Of a stretch of DNA of 64,000 nucleotides, positions 10,841 to 22,660 are shown in pieces. The stretch is from Acanthacorydalis orientalis (taxonomy: Eukaryota; Arthropoda; Insecta; Megaloptera; Corydalidae), in assembly GCA_034766995.1 (NCBI GenBank), contig CM068315.1, positions 13,274,010 through 13,338,009 of the forward strand. The letters run 5' to 3'. The position numbers were made by a program, and so were the translations under genes. Below the pieces are notes generated by a model, which made no database searches, was not told the origin of the DNA, and saw only the letters and a program-made list of their open reading frames with translations. Each line of letters starts with the position of its first letter. Position 1 is the stretch's first letter.

Positions 10841-11757
10841 CCTTTTAACAGGATAATTAACCAGTGAGAAGTTTAAGAATGTTTCTTTTCTGGTGGGTAT
10901 TTTTTTTAACCGTTGATGAAATTCCACATCACGCCCGTTATAAAAATCATAAAGGTGAAAATAATTGACAGAGAAAGGGGAAAAACGTTCTAATCGCAAT
11001 AAATAAAACTATTAATATTTTTTTTATTATCTGTGTTCAATACAAATAAATGAAAAAAAATATTAATCAATGAAAAAATCTATAATCATCTCTTTGTGTG
11101 ATATTCTAAAAAAATACACTTTGCCGCAAATAGTGGAATTTTGCAATCCGGACACTAAAATCTTATTTCGTGCCTGAAACCATTCGTATAATATAGTTTA
11201 CATCTTCTAGCGACGTATGTTTTTGAACAATCGTTTGAAATGTAGTTTGAAAATGACATTTTATTAGACTGGCTGGCTTAGGCTTGAAAGACAGCTGCCC
11301 AGCATTAGAAGAGAAACGTAGTATCTTATCTCTGTATGTTTCAACATAACTTTCGACTGCTTCCAAAAGAAAATCTAGTTTCTTCAATTTTCCACCATGT
11401 TTTTTGTACAGTATAAATGCATTCAAACAAACGAAATCAATCATGTTCATCAATTATATTTTTATGAAGTCCTTATTACGCTAACAAATGATCGCAAATA
11501 ATGCAATAAAACAAGACAATAAAATGTGTGGTGCCGACACACATTGAAAAAAAATCAATTGTTTAAAACCTAACCAATTGAAAAGTTTTTTTTCACATTT
11601 ACAAATCTAAATTTTAGTTGTATAATTGTGAAGCGGTAATATTTATTTTATCTATTATATATCAATTATTAAATTTGCATGACATGTTTACACGTCACAC
11701 ATACTACAATTTAAATACATTAAATGATGGTATTTTACGTCATTCCAAATTAAGAGG
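10841..11757 (-). mobile_element. piggyBac remnant nested in the M1a mariner
   Basis: The 917 bp insert is flanked by TTAA at 10837-10840 and 11758-11761, the obligate piggyBac target. Its ends read CCTTTTAACAGG and, on the complement, CCTCTTAATTTGG, an imperfect terminal inverted repeat starting CCT[T/C]TTAA. Removing the insert and one TTAA restores AAAATTAATAATAAAA, which matches the uninterrupted mariner at about 30940-30960. Coding sequence is only a C-terminal piece, so this is an internally deleted copy. Confidence 0.8.
11163..11453 (-). pseudogene. piggyBac transposase C-terminal fragment
   Basis: The minus frame reads MIDFVCLNAFILYKKHGGK, then KLDFLLEAVESYVE. This matches the conserved (F/L)DxxxxNAxxLYKK...LxFRxELI segment that follows the catalytic core in piggyBac/PGBD4-like transposases. 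About 96 codons are open. A TAA lies immediately upstream of the fragment, the catalytic aspartates are missing, and the Cys-rich C-terminal domain is not evident. It lies inside the nested piggyBac insert and is non-functional. Confidence 0.65.
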
Positions 11758-11904
11758 TTAATAATAAAACCAATGTCGATGTTACCAAAATACAGACCGA
11801 AAAATGCACTTTAAAATGATGTTATCATGAACACAATCATGAAAAAATACGTTTAGAATTCAGAAAACAAAAATAGCAATTACTTTCTTATCAACTTAAT
11901 AATA

Positions 11905-12030
11905 TTAAATAGATACTGTGGTTAAATTCATTTTCATAAATGACATTTTTATCCAGTCTTTAAAGCAGATTAATAATCAAAAATTGATTATTATTCATTC
12001 TTTAAAGATTCTTAATTACTCCGACATTAT
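11905..12030. repeat. Foldback family R arm (solo)
   Basis: ACTGTGGTTAAATTCATTTT, CATAAATGACATTTTT and a degraded TTATTATTCATTC block match the R arm. It begins just after the TA following mariner M1a. Confidence 0.5.
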
Positions 12031-13018
12031 AGTTGTGACAAAATTAAATATCAAAGAAACGGAACCGATTGTGACACTGAACAAATATTTGTTTCCGTCC
12101 GTCCGTGGTGCAATTTCCTATCAGAATATCCCGATTATAATTATATAATCTCACCAGAACGCGTATTTCCGTCACGAAAAAAGCGCGATTAAAATATTTA
12201 CGATCGAAATAAAAGCGAGCTCGTGCCACCGCGTCGAAATAAAAGATACCCGAGATAATATGAACGCCGTTCTGGAAACAATAGAACAATAAACTGGTAG
12301 GAAAGCTATCACCATTATATTTATCTTCGCCCATTATAATATTACGATGCAACGCAGGTGCAGGTCTTATTGAAAAAAATTAGGAAGAATATATAAAAGA
12401 AATCTGAATTGCAAATTACTGTAAGAACGGAAGGAAAAAAGCTTTACACCGTCGGTGCAGACGGTGAGAAGGTGTTCGCAGTGGATGGAGATGTTCCGTG
12501 GAAATATTTCGGTTCGGGAAGAGTATTTCCGTCACGTGCGACGAGACCCATTCCCGACGGATGATGTGTGATTAAAACAAACGAGGATGATTATAAAAAA
12601 ATTATCCGGGAACGAGATGTCTTTATCGCAGGTTCCACGTTATCGATATCACATTTAATTCTTCTCATTAAAAAAAAACACTTATAACTGAATCATTTAT
12701 CATTGACGAATCCTTGACGAATTAATATTTACAACTATTTTTAAATGCACGATTAATTGAAAAGTCAGAATATATCCCTGAATAAGTATTTGAAATAAGA
12801 TTTGTATTACTTCCAGAATTTTTTAAACACCCAATAGCTATCAATAAAAATTTATATAATTTCCTAACAGACTTCTATTTGAATACAATTATATTATATT
12901 GTATTATTTTTTTGTTTAGTATTTCGAATATTGCAGTGAAATATATTTGAGTAATTTAAAAATTTCTGTGCTCATTTTTGAATAAAAACATATTTAAAAA
13001 AAAATAATAAAATTCGAT
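12031..13018. other. Relatively GC-rich unique segment, no gene assigned
   Basis: About 12044-12640 is less AT-rich than its surroundings. The short motif GTATTTCCGTCACG occurs twice, near 12160 and 12525, in different contexts. Open frames (12044-12352 minus) have no recognised domain. It may be old unique intronic or intergenic sequence; a regulatory role is untested. Confidence 0.35.
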
Positions 13019-13019
13019 C

Positions 13020-13020
13020 A

Positions 13021-13052
<32 letters not shown>

Positions 13053-13058
13053 ATATGT
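13020..13058. repeat. (TA)n/(TG)n microsatellite
   Basis: About 28 bp of TA, then TGTGTGTA and TATG. Confidence 0.85.
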
Positions 13059-13259
13059 AGGATTTAATTAAAACAAAGGAATATGATAAATAAATGTATT
13101 AGTAAATCGCAATAGTAATCTTAATTTTACTCCATTTTTGTTGACTCCAACCGCACTCCACTTTCATTGTCTGTCGATTATAAACTGATTTGAACTTTTC
13201 CTCCCCGCTCAGTTTTCGACCGAAGCCAGTAGCGTGGTCTGAATTTCCACACACACACA

Positions 13260-13264
13260 CATAA

Positions 13265-13316
<52 letters not shown>

Positions 13317-13353
13317 TTATATATATATTTATATATATATTTATATATATATT

Positions 13354-13386
<33 letters not shown>

Positions 13387-13388
13387 AC

Positions 13389-13430
<42 letters not shown>
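13260..13430. repeat. Long interrupted TA microsatellite
   Basis: About 170 bp of alternating TA with a regular interruption, TATTTATATATA, repeated at 10-14 bp spacing. The 101-codon minus frame here (INIYINIYI) is an artefact of this array. It abuts the M2b mariner. Confidence 0.9.
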
Positions 13431-13433
<3 letters not shown>

Positions 13434-14651
13434 GTGTACAAATTAACTCGGAGCTTCTAAAATGAATTTTGAAGTGCCAAATTTAACATTTAAAAACACT
13501 ATATATCTTGGCCAAGCAATTAGAATAAATACAAGAAATTAATAGTGAATACGATGGTGTTAGAAAAACAGCATACAAAGTTTTGAATACTTTTTGCAAT
13601 CCAGTTGAAAAAAATACTACTGAAGCTGCGGGAATGATTTATTCAGCTTTATGAGAAGGTGTTGTGACACATAAAATATGCAAAAAATGGTTTTAAAAGT
13701 TTCGGAGTGGTGATTTTGATTTTTTCAATCGAGAATATCCTGGAAAACCGAAAAAATTTGAAGTCGAGAAGCTTCAACAGCTGATAAGTGAAAACTCTAT
13801 TCAGATTGAACAGGAACTCACTCAAAAACCCGGAGTTAGCCAAAAACAAATCTCATATCTTCTACATCGGTTGGCAAAAATTCAAAAGATAGGCTGATAG
13901 ATTTCTCATGAACCCAGTCCGGAAAAAAGAAATAAAATGCGATACGGCTATATCCTCTCTCAGAAGTTTAAAAAAAACGGATTTTTTACATAAAATCATA
14001 ACCCGGGATAAATATTGCTTTTTGTACAAGAATTCAAGCTCCAAAAATCATGGGCTGTGCTCGGTGAACCATCAATATCGACTCTGAAACCAAATATTCA
14101 CGCCAAAAAATTGTTATTGTGTATTTGGTGGAACATTAAGGGAGTGTTGTGTTATGAGTTTTTCGAACTAGGTCAATCTGTAAATTCATAGCGTATCAAC
14201 AACAGTCCATCCGTTTGAGTGTCGAATTAGAGAGGAAAAAGGTCATTCACTGGTGTGGGAATGAGGCGAGTGATTTTGCAGTAGAACAATGCTCGGTCGC
14301 ACGTTGCGAGAGGGACCAAATATATTGTTCGTTCGTTGGGCTGGGAAGTTATTCCTCATGTGGCGAATTACCGGACCTAGCCTCATTAGATTATCATCTG
14401 CTTCGGACGTTCTAACATCACTTGACTGATATCCATTTTAAAACATTAGAAGTGGTCCGAAAATGCATTGAAGATTTCATAAACTCAAAGCAACTATTTT
14501 TTTAAACAAGAGATTCGTCAATTACCTGACATATGAAGCAATGTTATGAAAAATAATGGAGGATATTTTGAGAATTGAAATGCATTCCATTTTTTTCGTA
14601 AATAGATATTCATTATCTAATTTTCTATCAAAATGTTATCGAATTTATTTG

Positions 14652-14660
<9 letters not shown>
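13430..14660 (+). mobile_element. Near full-length dead mauritiana-like mariner (M2b)
   Basis: The 5' terminus is TGTGTACAAATTAACTCGG at about 13432 and the 3' counterpart is CGAATTTATTTGTATATTA at about 14638. The length of about 1.23 kb is close to the 1.3 kb usual for mariner. The element retains leader, both transposase domains and 3' tail, but with many stops and frameshifts. It serves as the reference for the deleted copies at 3151-3655 and 63640-64000. A (TA)n tract follows at 14652-14689. Confidence 0.75.
13552..14580 (+). pseudogene. Mariner (Mos1-like) transposase pseudogene
   Basis: Read across frameshifts: a GVVTHKICKKWF then KFRSGDFDFF helix-turn-helix region; REYPGKPKKFEVEKLQQLI linker; QELTQKPGVSQKQISYLLH second helix-turn-helix; AKIQKIG then SHE at the conserved WVPHEL position; ITGDKYC at the first catalytic Asp (13990-14015); KKLLLCIWW; a weakened second-Asp block (normally HDNA, here eroded) near 14290; GWEVIPHVA; SLDYHLLRTF at the third catalytic position (14385-14412); and a GYFEN tail. 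The order and spacing match DD34D mariners of the mauritiana subfamily. At least ten stops make it inactive. Confidence 0.75.
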
Positions 14661-14689
<29 letters not shown>

Positions 14690-14692
<3 letters not shown>

Positions 14693-15711
14693 GGTTTTTA
14701 ATAAAGAGGTGCAGCTCGGGTAGGACGATTTTTTTATTTCCAGTTGAAATGAATTACAGAAAATAACTAAAAATCAAAATTTTACAAAAAATCTGATGTA
14801 TTAACAAGTTATTGATAGTTTGTTAATTGAAAAGAAGCAGACCTACTTCTATAGACTTAATAAACTAACAATAAAAAAAATATATTCACAATGTATTGAA
14901 CGATAGAGTAATATTTATTCATGTAAACTAATTTAATTGTTTAATAAACCCTGTACAATAATTAGATATATTATTATTGAAGTCTGTTAATAGGTAAAGT
15001 TTATAAAATTCATTACACTCACTTGATAGAACAAAAGAGCCGATCTAAATTTTTTTTAGAGAAAATAAATCAGTAAAGTTGAACATAAACTGGTAGAGTA
15101 TGGATTGTTTTTTAAGACACAAGACGGACAAGCGGGTGCGTTTAGTAACGAAAACTTTGCTACAACTGGGGCTGAAATGCCACACTATTGATTAAGTGAT
15201 TAATCTATTTATCAACTTGAAAAGTAATTAATTGATAAAAACTAATAATAATTTTGTAAAATATTATACTTTACTTATCTAAGAGAATTTAAATTGTAAA
15301 TGATGTGTATAAAATAAAATTAGTTGACTGTCATAAATTAGTATAATACTATGAACTGGTAATATAAAAGTCTATATTGATGAATAGATTAAAATATTTT
15401 ACACAAATGTACAGTTTGTAAATCATAAAAATATCTCAAAATATCATTTAATGAGGAACTGGTCTTAGGAACAATTAACATGATAACAAAACTGAATGTA
15501 AATAAATTAATTATTAACGTAGTATTAGCAATGTTTTCAAAAAATATGTTTTTAAATAATAAAGTTGAGCTCTGGAAAAATTAAAATTACAGTTTTTTGG
15601 TGCTATGCCTAAATACACGTTTACAATTAAATTGTTTCATTCAGCAGAGAAAAATATTTAATACATAACAATCTGATTGAGAAAAATTAGATTTGCCTGC
15701 ACCTTAGTTAT
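14690..15711. other. AT-rich DNA, no gene seen
   Basis: About 1 kb without recognisable coding, RNA or repeat family members. Confidence 0.4.
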
Positions 15712-15715
15712 TTAA

Positions 15716-16757
15716 CCGTTTGAAGCCAGGCGTGAATCTAGGAATCCATTGATGTTTTCAAAAGAAACTATGATTCTAGAGCGATATCTTTTGGATGAAA
15801 TATTTAAAGGTCGCTAATATATTTCTAATGAGACTAAATTTATAACTCTTTCTTTCATTAAAAAAATACGGTCGTCCAAAAATCAGAAAAATTTTTTTTA
15901 TTCGAAAACCTATAAAAATTGTGAACTGGAGAATTGGGTTGAATAATATTTTTTTTCCAAAAGTTCATCATTGGAAGAAGACATATAAAAATTTCAAGAG
16001 TACTTTCTTCAAATGAATCGCAAACAAAATTAAAATTTTGTGTGAAGTGATATTTTTTTGATTCATTGGTAAGTTAGTTTTTTCGCGACGACAAATGATT
16101 TCCTGTCAAAAAGTGTCAAGAAAAATAGTCAAATCGCACAAAAAACTTTTCTTCTGTATTTTCAATCTTACAATTTACAACGCATATGTTATTTACCGAC
16201 GTGTGAATCGTAAAGGAATGAGTCTTACTGACTACAAACTCATATTGGTTTCACATATTGTTTAAAAAGTTGCTCAAAATGCATCTTCTATGAGAAGTCC
16301 AAATTCATAACGATCGTCGCTTCAGTTTCTGGAGAGAATATCATCAAATCATGATCAACGAGCATAGAGTGTATTCTGTGAAGCAAATGGAATAGTGGTT
16401 ACCGAATGGAAGAGATGTGACCGATGTGAAACCATTTTGTGTACACTTGATTGCTTCAAAATTTTTCACAATCAACAGTAATGCTATATTCGAAAATTTT
16501 CAATTCTAATCAATTTTTATGCTTCCAATTATATGTTTTCAGACAAGAGATTTATGTTTTCCCGAATATTATCAACGATTCTCTACGATATATCAGATAG
16601 ATGTGAAATTTCTAATGGCTAATCTGAATTAACATATTGTTTCTTATAAGGGAAAAATTTGCAATTTTTATTTTATTTACAATAAAGTAATATCCAAATA
16701 ATCGAAAAATATTTGTTAAAAAATCAGCACCATTTCCATTTCCCCGGCTCCAACGGA
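15716..16757 (+). mobile_element. piggyBac deletion derivative with TTAA ends (PB2)
   Basis: TTAA lies at 15712-15715 and 16758-16761. The termini are CCGTTTGAAGCCAGGCGTG on the left and, on the complement of the right end, TCCGTTGGAGCCGGGG, an imperfect inverted repeat in the expected position. The 1042 bp interior contains a 5' leader (15716-16000) and the C-terminal part of a transposase (about 16085-16495), followed by a 3' region. The N-terminal two thirds are missing. A second, further deleted copy lies inverted at about 19700-20292. Confidence 0.75.
16085..16495 (+). pseudogene. piggyBac transposase C-terminal pseudogene
   Basis: Across frameshifts the plus strand gives KKLFFCIFNLTIYNAYVIY, then RRVNRKGMSLTDYKLILVSH. 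This is the piggyBac (F)FxxxxDxxxxNAxxLY...MSLxxFRLxLI segment. The Cys-rich C-terminal domain follows: KRCDRCETILCTLDCFKIFH, with the CxxC...CxxxCFxxxH pattern of piggyBac zinc-binding tails. Stops occur within. The catalytic Asp region lies upstream in intact relatives and is absent here. Confidence 0.7.
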
Positions 16758-16761
16758 TTAA

Positions 16762-18437
16762 AAATAAAATTACAGTTAAACTTTGTATGAGGTATAGGAA
16801 AATCTGTAACTTTTTGATTCTAGATTTTTTTTCTACTTAAGCGTTCTGACAATGATGATATCATGTGAAATCATTAATTAAAAGTTTTTTATTAGAAAAA
16901 CTTGTTATTTGTGATGTTACAATAAAATACAGTGGTGAAAATTCAGAAAACGTTTTTACTATCAGGATTTTAACTTTTTATACTTCGACAGATATAATAA
17001 CTACGTTAAAAAAATGATTGAATATTTGTCTATATCAGACTTATGTATAACTTCTGCATTTTTATTTTCTATATGAAAAACTAATGGATCTGTCTTCCAG
17101 ATTTTTCATTGTATTAAAATGCATTTTACGATTCGACCGTACATAAATATTATGCTTCATCCATGCATTCACTATTACAGTACGAGACCAATTTACATGA
17201 AATGTCCCATCGGACGACAGACAGGCTAATCAGACTGTACATTCAATTTAAACCGAATCGAATTAACTAACATAAACAAAACTATAACCGTGAGATTGTC
17301 CAAGACGAACCGTTTCTGGTACACTATGCGACAGTGTGAAATGTGTTAATTGAACAAGTAACCCGATAAAGCAAATTCGGTGATCTGACGATAGGACGCG
17401 ATGAATGATAAATGATTGTGGTGCGTTTCGTTACAACGCTGGACGTTCATACAGTTTTCACGTCGACGGATTAGCATCATCAATAGCGAACAAATGATGA
17501 CAGTGCGCAATGCTTAAAAATGAATCCGTTTGATTTATTGGTTTCAGCATACGCTTGTTACTGAAAACGAATTGTGTCGATTATCGACAAACCGTGTTGG
17601 TAACATTGCACAATGGAAAATCACAATGACGTAATTAGACCGGTAAATGGATAGAGTTTTATATCCAGCGAGACACTGATTCGTGTCTACGTTTTTTAAA
17701 AAAATCATCAGTTGATTAAATTCTTTATATCGTAAAACATTTATGAGGTGGCGGATTTAGAGCCATTATAAACAGTAGGCTTTTGAGTAGCATAGTCTTT
17801 TGAAAAACACTGATTATAAATCAAAAAATATTCCAGTATAATTTGAAATTTAAAAGAAACAACAGATATATTCTTATTGCTAGTATAGAAACTAATCCCT
17901 AAACTTTTTTAAAATAATTGTAGATTTCAGATTTTCTAGGTAATTGGTTCTCTTTGATATATTCTATATGATATGATTTGAACACTTTGTGCACTAAATT
18001 ATTTAAAATTTAAATACACAACATTGTAATTTTTATTATTAAAAAAAAGTTTAAGAACATAAAAAAATATTTTTTTTCAAAAAATATGTGAATTTTAGAA
18101 CACATCTTTTAGTTTAGTTAGTTCTAGTGTTAAAAAATCAAAATATAAAATGTTGCGTTTACGCAACGTTGGCCGTAAATGGGTTCATTCTTTATACATC
18201 CATTAAAATTCACATATAAAAAATGTTAGAAATTCTGACATCTTTATTAAAATACGAATCACTTATTTCGTCCGACTCGAACTAATAACCACTATGCAAT
18301 ATCTGTTTATTTGTTTGTTACGAGTTATTGTTGATTTATAATCATTGCAATGGAAATACGACACAGACAGATATGAGAATAGTACTGTGTTGCGACGTTA
18401 TTGACACCCTATATTGAGATTTATTTGACAGAATCAA
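16762..18437. other. Unique AT-rich DNA, somewhat GC-richer at 17150-17690
   Basis: No coding or transposon homology was recognised. The 17150-17690 part has more CpG and lower AT than its neighbours and no long frame. TTAACACTAGAACTA on the complement near 18120-18136 resembles a piggyBac end but has no partner. A short near-palindrome, GTTGCGTTTACGCAAC, lies at 18153-18168. Confidence 0.35.
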
Positions 18438-19699
18438 TTGAACACCTATTTCGTACCGACATATGTACGTATATATTCGTATGTGAGTCATTTTTATCTT
18501 AAACTGCGATCATTTATTTGTAATAAACGTGCGTCGATCTCATTTTTCAACAATTCTGATCTTTGTTATTATCTTGTAAATTCGTGTGTATGCGTGTGTT
18601 TCGTACATATATGTTATTGACATAAGGATGACAGTGTATAAATGTTATGATAATTTATGACGCGGAACGACCCTTCAATATTTCGCTGTGTAACAGTTAG
18701 TATTCAACTTTTGATTCCGAAATGAAATATCGTGGCATTTGAAGCAAGTGAGCGTGAATTTACAACTCTGTTCATTACAATTTACTTTTTGGAATTAAAA
18801 ATATATAAATATAATTTTAAACAGAGAGCTTAATATTCACAAATATTTTTGATATATTTAAAATTATTAATTTATTGAAATTCTTCACGTATGTTCCAAT
18901 GTGAATTAAAAATTTAAAAATTCAAAAAATATAAATTATTACTCTTAACCGAACGACTCAGATAAATAGCTTTTTTAATATGTTTTACGGATGTTTGTTT
19001 CTTTTGGTATAAAAAAGTGATTTTTTTTAAAAAAAACATTGTTTTTTGATAAAAAATTGTATACTACAGGTTGTATATTTCATTCGATAAAAAAATCAAA
19101 GTCTGAATCTCTATATTTTTATATAAGAATTGGAGTGGTTAGTCTGAAATAATGACATTTATAGTACAGTACATTTATTTGTCTATATCTAAAAAAATTC
19201 CTTAAAATTTCACTAAGAGAAAAAAATGTGTAGACGTTTTGTATTACATTATTATTAACGATGACACCCGAAGTTATATGAAATTTTCTCGAAAAATTAT
19301 GTAATTGGTACCATAATAACATAATGAAATATACGATTTTATAAAACAATTACGTTGCAATATATCTACAAAAAAACACTCACTAACATTCAACAACGAG
19401 AACTATTATATAGACATACTAATGTGTGTATATATATATATTTCGATATTGAGTGAATATATGCGATAAGAGCCAAGCGAGTCTTCCGGGGATTAAAGAA
19501 CAAAGTGAGTAGGGGGCAGAACCCCCTGTTTTTTTCAAAAAATCGTTCAATGGGTAAGAAAAATACAATCATATTGTCAAGTCAGGGAAATTTAAGATTT
19601 CTTACATCGAATTGTAAAATCTTTAGTTATTACTATTAATTTTGTTGTTTTTAACACAAGAGAAATTGATTTTTATTAAAAATAACATTATTTTAAAAA
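18438..19699. other. AT-rich DNA, no gene; small GC hairpin at 19511-19527
   Basis: Nothing coding is supported. The one distinctive spot is AGGGGGCAGAACCCCCT at 19511-19527, a perfect 6-bp stem with a 5-base loop in otherwise AT-rich sequence. Confidence 0.4.
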
Positions 19700-20292
19700 A
19701 TGGACATTATTTTATCGCAAACAAAATAAAAATTGCAAATTTGTCGGTTAGAAGAAAAAATATGTTAATTCAGATTAGCAATTAGAAATTTTATATTTAT
19801 CAGATATATCGCGGAAAAATGTTGATAACATTCGGGAAAACATAAATCTCTTGATTGGAAACATAATTGCAAGCGAAAAAATGGATTACAATTGAAAATT
19901 TGCAGGAATAACATTACTGTTGAGTGTAAAAAATTTTGAAACAATCAAGTGTGCATAAAACGGTTATACATCGGTCACGTTTTGTACCTGGACGTAGAGG
20001 TTCGAAATTTTTTAAACGCTTTTTTCCAATAATGAACTTTTGGAAAAAAAATATTAATCAACACAATTCTCGAGTTCATAATTTTTATAGGTTTTCAAAT
20101 GAAAATAGCAGCGATTTTTCTGATTTTTTGATTATTAAAATTTTTTCTTATGAAAAAATGTGTTATAAATTCAGTTTCATTAAAAAGAGATTAGTGACCT
20201 TTAAATATATCATCCAAAAGATAGCGCTCTGAGACTATAATTTCTTTGAAAAACATCAATGGATTCCTAGATCCACACCCAGCTTCAAAGAA
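19700..20292 (-). mobile_element. Second piggyBac copy, inverted and further deleted (PB3)
   Basis: Read on the minus strand this is a diverged copy of 15716-16757. TTAA at 20293-20296 is followed on the complement by CTTTGAAGCTGGGTGTGGAT, and the 5' leader matches to about 20010. About 430 bp are then missing relative to PB2. Homology resumes at the last transposase codons and continues through the 3' region to about 19700, where the far terminus is lost. The overlapping 98-codon plus frame (19936-20232) is antisense noise. Confidence 0.7.
19920..20006 (-). pseudogene. piggyBac Cys-rich tail remnant (PB3)
   Basis: The minus strand encodes KRDRCITVLCTLDCFKIFY, nearly the same as the KRCDRCETILCTLDCFKIFH tail in PB2. 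It keeps several Cys and the CF motif. It confirms that both copies derive from one piggyBac family. Confidence 0.6.
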
Positions 20293-20296
20293 TTAA

Positions 20297-22469
20297 TATA
20301 CAACAAAATACAATTCTGTTAATTTGAATAAACTCATTTTTACAAATGAGTTATTTTTGTGCCCTGCTCGACAAAAAAATATTTTTAGACAAAAATCGCT
20401 ATACAGTAAACAAAAATATATTTTCTTTACAATAACGCTCTGTAAAAAATAATTCAGTTGTGACAATTTATTTATACATATTTCGATTTTTATTCAATTC
20501 CCAGACATCAAATATTTACATAGAAATTGATGAAAGAAAAAATATAAAGTAGTAGCATCTATGCTTTATTGCAATATGATTACATTAAAATTATATACAT
20601 TCTGCATAAAAAAAGTTCCATATTACGAGCAACTGTTTATTTTTTATATAATATTTTATACGAGTGACAACATAAATAATTTAAAATCTATCGATATTAA
20701 ATATTATAACATGTTTGAATTCTAAAGTACTTTTAAAATTTTCTATAAGACTAATTTTAAAAAAAATATATTTCGTGTTTTATATAAAATAAACATTTCT
20801 GTTTAAAATAACAAGAATAATCGATAAAACAACAAATGCCATTGTTCCGTTCATACAAAAAAAATTCGATAATGCTATTAAAATTATATCAAACTTTTCG
20901 AAAAAAGCACATTTACCGCACCATAGACTGTTTGATATTGCGTAAAAATTGTGTACATAATGGGCTTCCACATACAACGCAAACGGCACGCAAACACAAA
21001 CTCATCCATCAGACAATTTTATGACCTGTACAGGTTGTATTGATATATGTATTCTAATCAATAATTCAGTTAGTCTTTTTCTTTGTAGGTTGGTTAGTAT
21101 TGATTCGTTTTTAACGTCACGCGAGGTCTGTACGAAGAAATAAATTACATTATAATTCATAAAGAATATTCAATGTACTGTTGCTTTGCGTTTGAGTTGT
21201 TTTTTTTATTCCTCTTTTGAAGCTAGAGACGGTGTGCAAATGAATTCATTAACGCTAAAAATAGCACGCACCGATCTTTAATCGTACATTAATTTACTAC
21301 GTAATCGATTATATTATTTACATTAAATATTTTATGATTTCAGAAGGGCGTGTTCTTCTTTTTTCTTTTTTTTTTGATGTAATTTAATCGATAAATGAGC
21401 AGGTCTCGAAAGTAATTTGATTTATTATGTAAACACGCTACACACAAATTACATACTAATGAACTAACAATAACAAATAATATTGAAAAAAACATGTATA
21501 GATATAAATATAAACAAGATGGTAAATTATATTTCATTTCTTAGAAAATAACTTGCAAAATAAACATTTTTCAGAATCATTATTTTCGGAAATGTAGCTG
21601 AATTTTCTTTTAAAATGAATTTTCATATCACATTTTTCTGAATAGAATTTTTGATTGATTTCTATTCATTTTTAAGAAAACATTCGTTTGAAGATTTTTT
21701 TTCAAAGAATTGTTCAGAAGATAAGAAAATCATTCGATCTATTATGACATATGAGGATGACGTCAGCTGAATTAGGTCTCAATAACACATAAATCAACAC
21801 AATTTATCACAAAAATGCAAACTGGTTCAACTTGTAATAAACCCTTATTTCTGTCATCTTTATAGTTGAAAACATTTTTTTAAAACCGACAACACATTGT
21901 TGACGGTATACTGTGAAATGGATCTAATCTCATTGCCCACACGTTTTTGGAAAATTTGTAATATATAAATTCACCTATTTAAAGTAATGTAAATGTTTTA
22001 TTAAACAAAATCTTTTATTAAAAATTAGTGAATGCAATTAATGATGATGCTGGTAGCGTTTTTTAGTGTGATAGTCATGAAAACATTTTCCTTTACGAAG
22101 ACGTACTAAGCAGAATTTGCAAATATTCGCGTTCCTTTTTCACATTCTTTTTCTTACGATGTTTATGAGGGAAAAATCACTATCAGAACTTCTGTATTTT
22201 AATTATCACTTTCAATATCACTCGATACATCTGAAAACTCATCTGCGAAAAATTCTTCAATATACTCTTCAGATTGATGCTCCATTTTCATTTACTTGTT
22301 CGTAACTTAATTGTGAGTCTAAAAGCCGTTATGTTACAGATGAAAAATTATATAAATTTAATGATTATTATTCACACAATAACGGTCTTCAACGTTTAAA
22401 ACATGAAAGATTCACGTCTCCCATCAATAATATGTTAACATGAATAGCTCTCACTTGAATTGAATTTCA
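20297..22469. other. AT-rich DNA, no gene seen
   Basis: More than 2 kb without a recognised gene or repeat family. Short open frames of 60-70 codons are within chance expectation for this composition. Confidence 0.4.
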
Positions 22470-22660
22470 TCTAGCCTGATCCTACCTAATCTGATCACAA
22501 CTGATCTGATCTAACATAACTTCACTTGATTAAACTTTACGAGATTTTATTAGACCTAAATAAATGAATCAGAACGAATTTAGACCTGAACAAATTTAAT
22601 CAAACCTTGTTATAGCATGATCAGGTATACCTGATCATGCTCGATCAGATTTAACCACTT
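22470..22660. repeat. Degenerate CTGATC-rich repeat with a 26-bp palindrome
   Basis: CTGATC and close variants (CCTGATC, TCTGATC, CTTGATT, CCTAATC) recur about ten times in 190 bp. The segment contains a perfect 26-bp palindrome at 22615-22640, centred on GGTATACC with GCATGATCA arms. It has no coding sense. Confidence 0.6.

Larger units (their letters stand above)
10420..11899 (-). mobile_element. Helix-turn-helix-only mariner (M1a) with nested piggyBac
   Basis: TA target duplications flank the element (10418-10419 and 11900-11901). The termini TTAAGGTTAGCAGAAAAATA and the complement of ATTACTTTCTTATCAACTTAA are degraded TTAGGTTGGTAGAAAAATAA-type mariner ends. The minus strand encodes only the N-terminal part of the transposase, then goes directly to the 3' terminal region, as in 30547-31092, 32947-33454 and 37452-37985. 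The insertion 10841-11757 splits it. Without that insert and one TTAA copy the element is about 559 bp, matching its relatives. Confidence 0.8.

Noticed and set aside
13099..13404. 101-codon minus frame
   Set aside because: About half is NIYINIYI from an interrupted TA array, and the rest has no domain.
18120..18136. TTAACACTAGAACTA as a piggyBac end
   Set aside because: No partner terminus and no transposase homology within reach.
22480..22560. Telomere-like CCTAA tract
   Set aside because: Only scattered CCTAA/CCTGA words, not a regular pentamer array.
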